Below are positions 35,081-46,493 of a DNA stretch of 64,000 nucleotides, piece by piece. The stretch is from Ciona savignyi (taxonomy: Eukaryota; Chordata; Ascidiacea; Phlebobranchia; Cionidae). The stretch covers positions 26,851-90,850 of the forward strand of contig CH001360.1 of assembly GCA_000149265.1 (NCBI GenBank), given 5' to 3'. Both the position numbers and the translations under genes were made by a program. The notes beneath the pieces are model-generated. The model made no database searches and was not told the DNA's origin. It was given only the letters and a program-made list of their open reading frames with translations. Within the stretch, counting starts at the first letter, position 1; every line of letters begins with the position of its first letter.

Positions 35081-38000
35081 ATGGAATTGGTGCCAGCCAA
35101 CCAGCAGTTCGATAATTATGAATTAGAGAGTGTGACGTCAAAAAGGTAAGAAGTACTGAAAGAGATAATCAGTCAAAGCGAAAGCTGTGTTAACAAAATC
35201 TCTAAAAGGAAACAAACAGATTTGATTGTTTTAATATTTTTTGTCGCCGAACTGTCCTTAATATAAGTTGCTTGATTTTTGAGAAACATTAGTCTTGTGA
35301 GGGGTAATTCAGGAACACAAATTCCAAATTTTAAGCTATTGGCGCACATCACAAGCAGACAATATTCTCTAGTTAACCACCTATACCGGTTTTGGTTTTT
35401 AGACGTGGGCTAACGACTGTCGTTTTGTCGTTTTGCCGTTTTCCAAATTTTTATAAAAAGTCTTGCTTCATGTTTTTATCGTGGAAACAACAAGTACCGT
35501 ACACTAACTAAAACTAACCCGAGACTTGAATTGTCACAGGTACAGCATTGGAGAAGCATTAGCCAGAATGCAACCAGAAGATGATGACGTCAGAGAAGTA
35601 GGACCTCCTGTTGATTTCTCGTTCAGGGACGCTCGAAAGATGTCCGGTATGATACCTGTAACTTAAAAAGAACGTTTTTTTACTGAGCCAAGTTTCGAAC
35701 CATGATGTGTTGGGTACAAGGACCATTTTTGTATATATCTATATGTATAACCATTCGGCCAAACTACTGTACAACTAAAAAGTAAAGTACAACGCATACA
35801 ATGTGGCCAAGTGGTAAGGGCGACTGGTGGATATACGGAATTCCACATAAAAACGGTCTTAGTGACGAAACAATATATCTGTTAAGGTTGTGTATTTTAT
35901 CGACTGTGTGGCAGTTAGGATATGCCCGCCGCCCGGTCAAAGCTATGCTCAATGGGAATACAACAAAACAATAAACATTGCGCTGTGTTTGACCATTGCG
36001 ATGAATTACAATAGAACATGTATATGGAAACAAATTACTTTTTTAGGACTCGCTGTTTATACTGAGTAACTTGTGGCAACACCTATACACAGTTTTTTTA
36101 CTGAGCAAAGTTTTGAACCTAAGATGGGCTCGTGGCTTAGACCGTTGTTGTATAGGAGTCGGTATATGTATCAGTCGCATTAAGCATTCGGTTACACGAC
36201 CTATACACAGTTTTCCAACCACTTTTTCAGATTTTCCTAGGGCACAACCACGTGAGGGACCTCACCCTTACGTCACAGTGGAAGTATTTTCAATTGAACC
36301 CACTGTCCCTAGTGTGACACCTAGCGCCGAGCGCAAAGACTCAGATAAACCAGAAGAGGGAGCACAGAAGCAACCTGTTAAATACTGCAGGTATGTACAA
36401 TCATTCTTGTACGGTCGTGTAGCATAACTGTTAACGCGACCGATACATATACCGACTACTAAAAAAACGTCCGAGTGTAGAGCCTATCATGGGTTCGAAA
36501 CTTGGATCGGTAAAAAAAAATGTACAATCATTCATTCTGTACGGTCGCGTGACCGGGTGGTTAACGCGACCGATACATATACCGACTCTTATACAAAAAA
36601 CGGTCCTAGTGACGAGACCATCATGGGTTCGGGGCACGGTAAAACAATGTACAATCATTCTTGTATAGGATATGAAAGGATATGATAAACAAATGTATCC
36701 ACAAAAATTATAAAACGCATGGCACTGTAATAATATATTCTGCATAAAACTCGTACCCATTTGCGGGTTAGTGGATATACTACGCCGAGATACATACAAT
36801 GAAGAAATTGGTGGGAAAAGCGGCAAAGCAGGAAGGCGGGAAAGAGGGAAACTGCACACTAAAATAAATATTAGAACATTAGAGTTAATTTTAAACATGG
36901 CGTTGGAGTTTGGGTTAGTTCTGGGGTTGATATTAGTGTTTAGGAACATTTTAAAATTAATTTCCATAGTTTTGGTGAGCAGTTTTCCTCTTTCCGCTAG
37001 CTAGTCGATTGTGTGGTTGAGCAAAGCACTTGACGGACATTGCTGACCAGATTAATGCGGTCTTCTTAATTAAAAGAAACGTGTGAAAATATACAACATA
37101 CTGCAATAGCTTAGATAACCCGACGATGGTCGCGCGGCGATCTGACAATTGCGCCCTTGTGTTAACCCCCTTGGTTTTCTCATTCAATTAGATAAACACG
37201 AATATCCATTCCTATTCCTAAATGGCCGAAAAATTAAGATTTGTGATGCAGATTAATTGCGAAATGTAGCTCTGTGAATATAACAAAGCCCTGCACAAAA
37301 CGCATATACCAATTCCCTCTTTTCCCAAACACCATTGTCCGCCGTAATAGGATTTTACATCCCTATAGGATTTGGGCACCAGGCCGTATACACGATGTTA
37401 TCCGATTCTATTAACTATTGATTATTGGCGCACATTTTACAGTCGTGTAACTCGCCTAAAAGTGACAATTGGCCGATTGGGTAACGCGACCGATACATAA
37501 ACAGACTTACATAAAAAAACGGTCTTAGCAACTATCCCTCACTAGGTTGGAAACTAAAGCCGGTAAAAAATCATTTTACAGTCGTGCAATTCGCCTAAGC
37601 AACAACTTCGTTTCATCTTTTGATGGCTTCTCAACGGCCCTCCAAGCGATATTAGACGCCCCTGAGACGCTTGAGTGGATAGACCTGTCGTTTAACGATC
37701 TAACGAAGATTAGTGAGGTACATTACCTGTTCGGTCTCACTAATCAACGTTACAGCCTTGTAATATATCGTTTGTAGCCGTACATAGCTATTCTGTATAT
37801 TTTCCCGTTTGCAAGCTCATTTGGGGTAGAATACGATGTTCATGTTTATCCCAGTGAATGGCAAGTTAAACGGACAATCTTCAGATCACCTCGCGCACAC
37901 TGTCGGGTTGCCGGAGCTATTGTAATGTGCATACACAATGTGATTCGTGGGTTTAAGCAAAGTCCGTTACGCCCTGCCCAAGGACACAACCGACTAGGTA

Positions 38001-38962
38001 GTAAGCAGTTTCGATTCTGAAACCCTTTGACTGACACAATAACATACCAGGTTAATCGGTCGGACAATTTGAATAGGCTAATCTAAATCATAGGCCCTGC
38101 TGGAGTACAAAAACCTCAAAGTGCTTTACCTGCATTCGAACGGTATCGAGAATATTCAACAAGTGGACAAGTTGGCAGCCTTGCCTCACCTGAAGACGTT
38201 AACTCTGCATGGGAATTTGATCGACGCAGTTAAAGGATACAGGTTTGTGCGTTGCTAATTTATTGATCAATTGTGGCAGTAAAAATGTAATTTTGAAGCT
38301 GATATAGTCTATAGGTAAAGGGTCACATTAATGAAAATACAGGGTTGTAAAGTGATTTGCATCATACGTACTCCAACTGACTGAGAACAGGCACAGTACA
38401 TTATTTTTTGGGTGGAATCAGTTTCCAACCTATGATGAGCTCGTTGCTAAATCCGTTTTTGTGTATGTAAGTAGGTATATGTATCGGTCGCGTTAACCAT
38501 TATGCTACACGACCGTAAAGAAAGTAGGATAGAATAGAATAGGATTTTTATGATTATTCCCGTGAATGGGAAAATCAAGGGGATTAACACACGGGCAATC
38601 GTCAGATCACCTCGCGCCGACCGTCGGGTTACCGGAGCTATTGCAGTTTGTTGTATATAATACTTACAATCGTTCCTTCAATTTGGTATAGAACGTATTA
38701 TTCCGCTGGGTTCAGGCAATGTCTGTAAAGTGCCTTGCCCAAGGACACAACCGACTAGCTAGCGACCAGTTTCGCACCTATGAAGTACACTATTGTCAAC
38801 GACGTACGTTACAGACAGAGCGTGATCATGGCCATACCCCAACTACAATATCTGGACTTTAGTCGGATCACCAAGGCGGACAGGGACAAAGCGGGAACGT
38901 GGAAGAAGTTGAAAATTATCGGGCATCATAAGAAAAAAAGGGCCATTAAAGGAGATGAATGA
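35081..38962 (+). CDS. LRRC51: Leucine-rich repeat-containing protein 51
   Basis: Six exons: 35081-35145, 35540-35646, 36231-36390, 37582-37717, 38094-38242 and 38815-38962 (TGA). All have GT-AG ends and consistent phases, giving 254 aa. The N terminus carries VDFSFRD, like the vertebrate DYSFR start. The LRR part matches the family closely: LSNNFVSSFDGF, LEWIDLSFNDLTKISE, KVLYLHSNGIENIQQVDKLA, LKTLTLHGN, then YRQSVIMAIPQLQYLDFSRI, TKADRDKA and a basic tail. Vertebrate LRRC51 is about 190 aa; the extra length is a Pro/Glu-rich N-terminal exon (36231-36390). The vertebrate gene is known for its fusion locus with the LRTOMT methyltransferase; no methyltransferase exons follow here. Introns are packed with SINEs. 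A SINE-A insertion duplicated the exon 4 acceptor (see 37433). Poly(A) signal AATAAA at 39067. Confidence 0.94.
35680..35875. mobile_element. SINE-A fragments, opposed
   Basis: A reverse copy (AAGTTTCGAACCATGATGTG near 35690) is followed by a forward partial (TGTGGCCAAGTGGTAAGGGC near 35801). Both are in LRRC51 intron 2. Confidence 0.7.
36095..36205 (-). mobile_element. SINE-A copy
   Basis: Reverse orientation: CTGAGCAAAGTTTTGAACCT to ATTCGGTTACACGACC. It lies in LRRC51 intron 2, just upstream of exon 3. Confidence 0.8.
36411..36645 (+). mobile_element. Two SINE-A copies in tandem with shared flank
   Basis: Copies at about 36411-36517 and 36541-36645 are separated by a repeat of the host flank: ATGTACAATCATTC precedes the first copy, and TGTACAATCATTC recurs between the copies and after the second. 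The second copy therefore reused the same short target sequence. Confidence 0.85.
36810..37003. mobile_element. Telomere-like MITE (family M), copy 6
   Basis: GGGAAAAGCGGCAAAGCAGG left, GGTTAGTTCTGGGGTTGATA middle, GAGCAGTTTTCCTCTTTCCG right. LRRC51 intron 3. Confidence 0.75.
37008..37213 (+). mobile_element. SINE-B, 5'-truncated
   Basis: Begins TAGCTAGTCGATTGTGTGGT and continues through the AACCCGACGATGGTCGCGCG tail to ACGAATATCCATTCCTATTC. It abuts the family M element on its left. Confidence 0.8.
37433..37598 (+). mobile_element. SINE-A with target duplication spanning the LRRC51 exon 4 acceptor
   Basis: The SINE body (about 37460-37571) has the head TTGGCCGATTGGGTAACGCG and an AAACTAAAGCCGGTAAAAAA end. 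It is flanked by 27-bp copies of CATTTTACAGTCGTG...TCGCCTAA at 37433-37459 and 37572-37598 with two mismatches. Each copy contains a usable TTTTACAG acceptor and the start of exon 4. Confidence 0.88.
37815..38065 (-). mobile_element. SINE-B copy
   Basis: Reverse orientation from GATGTTCATGTTTATCCCAG to CAGGTTAATCGGTCGGACAA. It ends about 30 bp upstream of LRRC51 exon 5. Confidence 0.82.
38415..38515 (-). mobile_element. SINE-A copy
   Basis: Reverse: GTTTCCAACCTATGATGAGC to CATTATGCTACACGACCGTA, in LRRC51 intron 5. Confidence 0.8.
38523..38782 (-). mobile_element. SINE-B copy, near full length
   Basis: Reverse: AGTAGGATAGAATAGAATAG to CTAGCTAGCGACCAGTTTCG. It is adjacent to the SINE-A at 38415-38515 and ends about 30 bp before LRRC51 exon 6. 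Confidence 0.85.
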
Positions 38963-39066
38963 TTTTTATGTTTCGTACTTCGTTTTTGTAAAGTTCATGT
39001 TATGCACTTCTGTAACAAAAGTTTTGTTTTCGCGCAACCTGGAAAATACACTGTGCTGCGACACTT

Positions 39067-39072
39067 AATAAA
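39067..39072 (+). other. AATAAA poly(A) signal of LRRC51
   Basis: First AATAAA after the stop at 38962, about 105 bp downstream. Confidence 0.75.
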
Positions 39073-39704
39073 AACCAATACCGGTACTGTGTTTTGTGCG
39101 GAGTATAAGGTATGGGTTTGTACGAATTAAGTTTATAGACAATTAATCGGGAAAATGTGACATTTTAGATAAATCGTTTAACGTTTATTTTATAAACGGC
39201 GCCCATGGCAGGATTATTTATAAAATGTATGTTTATTACATAAACAACACAATTCAGTCATCATCGTCATAAGGTTATGCGTTGTGGGATAAACTAAATC
39301 CAAATAGTTAACACTTGCAGGGTAGGTATATATATTTAACGACCCAATGTACTGGACCGATTCATTCAATGAAACGGAAAGACTAATCAAGTTTTTAAAT
39401 TGACTTTGGAGCCGTTTAAGTAATTAAGTCACCTATAACATTTAATTACTAATACAGACAGCTGCACCGGCAACAGAACAAGTCGGTTTTTACATCAGTC
39501 ACGAAACCATACGATTTGATAAAGAGTTACAGTACTTTTAAATTTCGTTGTGCGTTTTCACGCGACCAAATGCCTGTAAAATCATATATGCTATAATCCT
39601 ACAAATTCCATATAAATGATTTGATTAAATTTCTTTCGGTAAGAATAGTCGAAAAGATTCGGGAGATATGTCAGCATTAATTCGTAATAAACATTAACAC
39701 CAAT

Positions 39705-40070
39705 TATATAGGATATTCATATGTAATGCAAAAGGGAAAATGTCACACGGGTATTTCGTTAGATTAACTTCGACCCTTGGGATAAAATGGGATATTCATG
39801 TTTATCCCAGTGAATGGAAAAAACCAAGGGGGTTAACAAACGGCAATCGTCAGATTACCGTGTATATACCGTTGATTATACCTGAACTGTTGCAGTATTT
39901 TGTGTATTAATTACACGTTTCTTCAATTTAGTAGAATCCATTAAGCCGTTGGGTCCAGGCAATGCCTTGCCCGAGGACACAACCAGACTAGCTAGCGACC
40001 AGTTTCGACTCTGAAACCCTTTGGCTGAACAGCGACGCACATAACCATTAGACTAACCTGTCGGATCTTC
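39705..40070 (-). mobile_element. SINE-B copies, a fragment plus a near-full copy
   Basis: A partial tail (TATAGGATATTCATATGTAA) is followed by a fuller reverse copy starting GATATTCATGTTTATCCCAG near 39789 and ending GACTAACCTGTCGGA at about 40070. Confidence 0.78.
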
Positions 40071-40756
40071 GTTAGGTTGGGGTGTTTATTTTGTTTTGGT
40101 GAATTTCTGTTGTAATCCAACTCGTCAACCATCTGGTTAAGGTAATTGCGGCTGCGAGCGTTTTCCAAGGATAAAACGATGATGCCCCGGGCAAGCTCCA
40201 GCCGACTGCCCTATCGTATATTTAAGCCAAAATGATTGTGGCATAATTTTTTAGAAGATTTTAAAGCTTTTTCGAGCGTTGCCAATTCAGCAACCTAATG
40301 GTGAACGAACCTAGAAAGCATAGTCGTTTACCCCTTTTTCCACCCTGCTCCCAATGATATAAAACACCATTATGTTAGGTGTTTTACCAAGGTCCAACAT
40401 TATCCATATATATATATATATAGACATTTAGAGCGGGTGACCACTATCAATTTCAAATTTATTTTAATTAGTTTTCTTGTTTTTTTTATTTAGGCCATCT
40501 TTTTGTCGATGAATAAAACAAAATTGGCATTTTTTTCTGTTTACTTTACACTGCTGTACAAAATATGCCATTTAGAAAAATGTTTCAATGGGAATATTTA
40601 ATTTTTACTACATATGTCAGGACTACATAACATGAGTATAAAAGTCTTTGGCACCTAGTACATGTAGCTGACGTGAACTGACTACCATTTGACATGTAGT
40701 TATCCATCGATTTCAGTATATTTTATTGTAGGGAAGGGTAAGATAAGCCGGTGACC

Positions 40757-40941
40757 AGTCAACTGAACCCCTTGCAACTGAGCCCCTACAACTGAACCCC
40801 TTCAAACAGAACCCTTTTAACTGAAACGGGGGTTCAGTTGTAAATAGGTTCAATTGAAATGGGTTCAGTTGTAAAGGGGTTCAGTTAAAAGGAGTTCAGT
40901 TGTAAGGGGCTTAATTGTAGGGGTTCAGTTGTCATGGAACC
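40757..40941. repeat. Inverted array of 16-bp repeats (TTCAGTTGTAAAGGGG)
   Basis: The left half is a tandem of CAACTGAACCCCTT-type units. The right half is the reverse complement tandem (GGGGTTCAGTTGTAAA type). They meet at about 40830 near CTGAAACGGGGGTTCAG. The whole block could fold as one long imperfect hairpin. Confidence 0.93.
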
Positions 40942-41594
40942 AGATAAGCCATCCATCCAAATAGGTTAGACGTCTGGGTACTCAGATACAATTTTAACGG
41001 AAATGACGACTTACAGCGTAGTGGTGTTTTGGTTGTGACGCAATTATATTACTCCTCCATAAAACAAGTGTTCGCATCTTTTTACCCGATAATTAAATCT
41101 TAACTCCGTCTATTTCTGAACTCGTTGACCTAAATAATTCGGTTTTATAGGGATTACGGCCATGTTGAAAACCGGTAATTGCTTTTGATGGATAAGAATT
41201 CTAAATAGGCCATCTTATACACTCCTGGGGCCATCTTATAGATTTGTGGACCTTCTATTGAACGTAAAAAAAATCATTTCAAAATTCATGTTTTTAAGTA
41301 TTATTTCGACGACAATCATCGAATCGAAGCGACTAGAAAACAGAATATAGAAAATAAATCTGCAATGCCTGTGCTGTGTATCAACATTGTCCTTAAAAGC
41401 ACCAGGACATTAACCAACGAATCTGTTCTGTAAAAGGTTTAAACAAAGTTGTAAAACAATAAAAATGTAAGAAAATGTTTTGATTTACAAAGGTCTCGTT
41501 GATAAGAGAAATACGCAATAATATATTGCAGCCTCTTGGGCGGCAGCTATGAGCTAGAAAGATTCGCTGAAAGGATGGTGCGCAGTATAGTAAG

Positions 41595-42167
41595 TTATTT
41601 CTTGCCAGTTTTCTTTGCTCCTTTGCTTGCGGCCTTTTTGGCTGGTTTCTTAGCAGGGCTTTTCTTCGCAGCCGGCTTCTTAGACGCTTTCTTAGCCGGT
41701 GATTTGGCTGTTTTCGCCTTGGATTTGACCGCGGACTTCTTGGGTGTAGCTTTCTTTGTGGCAGGTTTCTTCGTGGGCTTTTTGGGCGAAGACTTCTTAG
41801 CAGATGGGGCCTTCTTTTTCGCAGCTGCAGCTTTCTTTGGGGACGACTTAGCCACTGTCTTCTTTTCGGTCTTTTTGGTTTCGGTAGCTGCGGATGGAAG
41901 CTTGAACCGACCAGACGCACCAACACCAGCAGTTTGTGTAAGTTTCCCGGCTTGTACCATTCTCTTGAGGCTGAGCTTGCATTGTGTAGATGCGTTCACG
42001 CCAACCTTGTAGTTTTCCTTGATATATTTTACAATCGCTTGACGCGAAGCCCCTTTTCGGTCCTTTATGACTTTAATAGAGGCTTCAATCATATCAGAAT
42101 ATTTGGGATGATCTGCCTTCTTGCGGGCTTGAGTTTTCTTCTCGGCGGATGCGTCTTTGGCGACCAT
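41595..42167 (-). CDS. H1: Linker histone H1 (H1.0-like), intronless
   Basis: Single-exon 190-aa protein that binds linker DNA at the nucleosome dyad. A short basic N tail precedes a winged-helix globular domain (about residues 17-95): [50 protein letters not shown] and [10 protein letters not shown]. The C tail is Lys/Ala/Pro-rich with repeated [10 protein letters not shown] and SPAKK motifs. KYSDMI and GVGASG resemble the replacement H1.0/H5 group. The ATG is preceded by few possible starts and the frame closes just upstream. I see no histone 3' stem-loop after the stop, consistent with a polyadenylated replacement-type transcript, though no obvious AATAAA was found nearby either. The frame opposite this gene is a long spurious ORF. 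Confidence 0.97.
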   Translation of the reverse strand: MVAKDASAEKKTQARKKADHPKYSDMIEASIKVIKDRKGASRQAIVKYIKENYKVGVNASTQCKLSLKRMVQAGKLTQTAGVGASGRFKLPSAATETKKTEKKTVAKSSPKKAAAAKKKAPSAKKSSPKKPTKKPATKKATPKKSAVKSKAKTAKSPAKKASKKPAAKKSPAKKPAKKAASKGAKKTGKK

Positions 42168-44400
42168 TATGACGGTTGTTTTGAATATTTAGCAAGTTAA
42201 AGCTTAAATTTATTTGAATGTAATCTGAAATGAACAAATTCATTAATTAAACATAATCATATAAACAAACATATTTCAAATATAATCTATTCTATAAAAT
42301 CTCAAAAGTTGGCTACGCAGCGCGGAGCTAAATTTTCACATCCTTCCCTCACGAAAGCTCAGCTCAAATAAGTCAACCACTACTCGCGCAGTAACGTTAT
42401 TTTGAGCGCGCAGACATTGCCGAACCTCCTCGAAACGGTAAATAGAGAAAAGCGTGAATGGGCGCTAGACTCGAGCGGGCTGCGCCAATTTGTGCTTGTT
42501 GTCTTGTGAAAAAGCTAAGTTTCGCACTAAATCGCTTAACACTGTCCACCCACTTTAAATGTTTTAAAAAATACATATATTTGTCTATCATTCCCAAAAA
42601 ACTACATTCAAATCGATAACGTCTAAGTGTTTTAATTTGCGTTTCAAAATAGTCACTCTGTGAGGCCAGATGGTTTTAGACCTCTACCTCGAAGATTCTT
42701 CAAAATAAATAAACTTTCGCAAATGTGTTACAAAATTACAAACTATTTTTGAAAAGTATATGATATATGTTATCTAAAAACATTTTCGTATAAAATTTGA
42801 AAATAATTTACTTGCGTTTTAGAGCGTTTGAAAATACCTACTTAAGCACAGGTCGCCACGAAAATCGGCCGTTCGTTCATCTACTAGTACTTGGTTGGTG
42901 AATTTTCTTTATGAAATATAACTGAACAAATATATATTTTTTCACAGATTTTGCAACATATTTTGTATAATAACCTCACTTTGCATAGATTTTGTCTGTT
43001 GTTCGTGTATATTTGTATTAATCGGTGAAATTAAAGCAGAACAACCGTTTGCCTGTTGACGGCCATGGAAGGAAGCTGAACAGTTTGAAAAACAAGACCT
43101 GGCTGGCAAGTTTTAATGTTTTAATATTTCGCCGGTAAAACAGAAACATTTAGCGTGAATATTGTAAAAAATGGAACATATAGTTGCTTTTTAAATGTTG
43201 CTTCATGAAAATTTTACAATTTGCCTTTTCAGCTTCGGATATTGACGAAACAGTTTTGCCTTAAATCAGCTTAGCGTCGTGTTCTACCGGGCACAACAGC
43301 TTTATTACTCAGATATATTAGTAGATTTTTTAGATTTGTAATTATAAAGAAATGATTACTTTTTCGAATTAAAATCAATACCAACTACAAGTTGAAATGT
43401 TGTTTTGATTTTAATATTTTAAATAAATTTCTCGCGATTATACTAGCTGGTGAAATGCGGGATGTATACGTGTCACTCTGTTTATGATAAAACATGCAGT
43501 ATAGAAACCTACCTGAAAAAAACGTATATTCGTGTAAATTAACACATGTGCACTAAAGTATACATTTTGTCGGTGTACATCAAACTAAAAATAAATAAAT
43601 TGCGTTTATATCTTTTCAGCAGCAGCTTTATGAATATATTTTGATTACATAACTTTTACAATGGAACTTAAAAATAACAACGGTGCTGGCATGCCTGTGT
43701 TGAGCTAGTAATATAAAACACTTATTGCCATTCCTAAATTCAATATTAAGCATATGTAGTTTGCACATTTGATTCGCGTTTAATTTGAACGACGTCATGT
43801 GCTATATGGATTGACGTGGCGATTCACTTCACCGCCTGCGATCAGTCGAGTTTGGAAAGACCAAATACTCCGTTTAGTGTCATTATTTTAAATGTTGAAA
43901 TTGTATAAATGAAACCGTGCTATTGTGTAAACGAAAATTTTGCAAGATTTTATGTAAAATAAATCGTCACTTTATTTATGCACGCAGACCAAAATACACA
44001 CTCAAATTATTGTTGACCATTGATTTAACCGAATTGGGAGGAAAAGAGCCAACTTTTCCAACTTAAATACCAAAGAAAATTATGGGATTTTTGTGATAAT
44101 TCAATTTTACCCCACCAGTGATTATACGTTTGACGTATACGAATATAATAGTCCGATTATTAATTTTTTAGGAATTTGTGATTTTTTGCAATTTTGGATG
44201 TTTTTTTTGGAAAAGAAAAAGGCGTTAGTGTTTTTCTGTTTTTAACAATTGTCGCATGTTGCCTTTACGTCAACTGTTACCACAATTGCATTTAAGCGTC
44301 ATGGAGTAAACAATTCTGTTTGTTGTTTATTTTCGAACCTTGATCACGTGTAATTATTTGGTCTCGATGTCATACTGTGATGTCATTGTTTCGTACCTCA
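42168..44400. other. H1 upstream region and unassigned DNA
   Basis: The H1 promoter should lie right of 42167; GC-richer, CpG-containing sequence sits at 42300-42480. No exon recognised beyond that. Confidence 0.45.
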
Positions 44401-44401
44401 A

Positions 44402-44468
44402 GCTCTTACAGCCTGCCTATTGTGACGCTGCTGCGTGTCATAAAGAATGGACGGGCCATCTCTGTATG
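44402..44468 (+). CDS. Possible short terminal exon, cysteine-rich; unidentified
   Basis: After a CAAGCTCTTACAG acceptor-like site a frame reads AYCDAAACHKEWTGHLCMSG and stops at TGA. Alternatively an ATG at 44447 opens another frame (MDGPSLYVGNMKVRLSLKLY) that runs into a SINE-A. Neither has supporting neighbours, so this is a weak call. Confidence 0.18.
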
Positions 44469-44606
44469 TCGGGAACATGAAAGTGAGACTTTCGTTAAAA
44501 CTTTACGATAGTTACCTCGCGCTGGAAGTGCTGGCTTATTTTATTGCATTACTTTTACCTGCTGGGAGGTTGCGTGGTGATGCTAATAAAAGTACAAATG
44601 CTTTTA

Positions 44607-44702
44607 CGGCCAAATGGTTAACGCGACCGATACAAGTAACAAAGAATATACAAAAAACGGTACTAGTGACGATCCTAGTACGGCTTCGAAACTTAGCTCG
44701 AG
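44607..44702 (+). mobile_element. SINE-A copy
   Basis: GGCCAAATGGTTAACGCGAC head and GCTTCGAAACTTAGCTCGAG end. Confidence 0.82.
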
Positions 44703-45283
44703 TAATAAAAATATATAAAATGACGAATAGTTTGCATGATATAGTTAAAGTACTTTATTTTGTTTGTATAAAGCCGTACACAGTACGTTGCAAAGCTTTG
44801 TATGATTCAATCCTGTATAAAATATCCATTTTAATATACCGACATTATTTTTAATAATCATATTGCGTGATTATCAATGTAATACCCACAGTTAATTGAA
44901 CACGCCTAAAGCTGAATGTAGCAACAGAATAAAATGTGTATAAATATGTATTTTCAGAGTTATTAAATAAGGAGAGGTGGTAATTTAAGGTATACACAAA
45001 TAAACACTTCTTAAAGTACCGTATATATGTTTACTTCAAAATTACGTTTTAATGGTCTTAGATTGACGTCACTTTTCACGCTTCGGTGATTTTGTGATGA
45101 CGCAATTAAAGATGTTGTTGTAACTGGACGAACCTGTTTGCATTGAATATACTGAGAACCAAAGCAAACTTGGTTTCGCCAACAAGTGATTCTTCATTGG
45201 CAAAAATTATAAATAAAAGTCAACGAGCATGGTAATAAAGTAAACGGCGAATTTATGTATTTAGAAAATAAACATGTTGTGTA

Positions 45284-45496
45284 TGGTCGTGTGGCCGAAT
45301 GGTTAACGCGACCAAATGTTTAACCCATTGGATTAATGGGTTCTACCAAATTGAAGGAACGTGTCTATCATATTTAGCACACTGAAATAGCTCCGGTAAC
45401 ACGACGATGGGCGCGAGGTGGTCTAACGATTGCATGTGTGTTAACCCCTTGGTTTTCCCATTCACGGAGATAAACATGAATATCCTATCCTATTAT
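45284..45496 (+). mobile_element. Chimeric SINE, A head joined to B body
   Basis: GGTCGTGTGGCCGAATGGTTAACGCGACC, a SINE-A head, is followed after a few bases by TTGGATTAATGGGTTCTACC. The SINE-B middle and tail then continue to ATGAATATCCTATCCTA. Confidence 0.8.
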
Positions 45497-45939
45497 AAAA
45501 AGCACGACCTATACATATAATACCTTTCTATTATCTTGTTAGCACCTGGTGTATTCTACTCAAATGTCTTATTTGATATTGCGTCACCGGTGCTATTGTT
45601 ACATCATAACCGCAATTTCCTGTCCAAATAAACGGTCTGATAAACATGCCAGTTTTTAGCAATTACCAATAAATCTTATTTTTACAGGGTTGTTTCTAAA
45701 ATAACCACTCAAGATTTTAATATGTTTTTTGAAGTCATTAACCTTTCGAATAAACCAGTAAATATATAATTATTTTGTCCTTTAGGTGTTTTCAGTATTT
45801 TCTTTAAAAATGATTTGGGGTATTCTAGCTCTGGTAACCCAATTGTGGGGCACTTGACTATGTGGACAACGTTCTCCCCGTTTTCCATCCACTCGGATAA
45901 ATAAGCAAAGATGTTTTGTGTTTAATATGTAGTCATTAC

Positions 45940-46493
45940 CAGGGCCGGTTTTAGGCCGATTTGACCGATTAGATCAAATTGGGCCCCGCACCTTGAAGGG
46001 GCCCCGCGCTAGCGGGGGTCTTTCTGTATTACGAGGTTTAAAATACTCCTGAAACGTAAAATAAAAAGTGAAATAATATTCTTTCTCATAATATCAATTT
46101 GTTATGCATCGTAACTAAGTCAAATTTATATTTCTGTGTCTGCCTGTTACGTCATAATGCTTTCTATAGAATGCGAGATTGCTAAAGTCATTGACTTTGA
46201 AGTTATTTTAATTGACTTTGCTAATAAAAAGGCAAGAAAAGTCTTTTTCTGAAAAACTAAAGGTTAATTGCCTAATTTTCGTTTTTTTTGCTATTAAAAG
46301 TAAAACAATATGTCGTAAATAAGCATCCACATTACCTTTAATTTGTTTTATAGCAAGTATTAAATGTATATTTTTGTAGTTTGTATGTACTGGTATGTAT
46401 TTTATAATAAATAAACTCCCATAAATTTTGCTAGAGTAGGGGCCCCGCCATCACATTTTTAATTGGGCCCCGCGGTTCCTAGCACCGGGCCTG
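45940..46493. mobile_element. hAT-type non-autonomous element, 554 bp
   Basis: Left end CAGGGCCGGTTTTA; the right end reads as CAGGCCCGGTGCTA in reverse complement. Flanks GTCATTAC (45932-45939) and GTTATTAC (46494-46501) match at 7 of 8. Each end also carries a nearby GGGCCCCGC block. No coding capacity. Confidence 0.88.

Larger units (their letters stand above)
39080..41590. other. Intergenic DNA between LRRC51 and H1
   Basis: No exon seen. Holds a SINE-B, a short (TA)n run at 40406-40423 and the inverted 16-bp repeat array at 40757-40941. Confidence 0.55.

Noticed and set aside
41536-42012. Long plus-strand ORF (158 codons) rich in Phe, Ala and Leu
   Set aside because: It is the antisense shadow of the Lys/Ala-rich H1 tail; the minus-strand H1 is unmistakable.
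44447-44854. 135-codon plus-strand ORF starting MDGPSLYVGN
   Set aside because: Two thirds of it is a SINE-A copy and AT-rich flank; only the first 40 codons could be real and they have no support.
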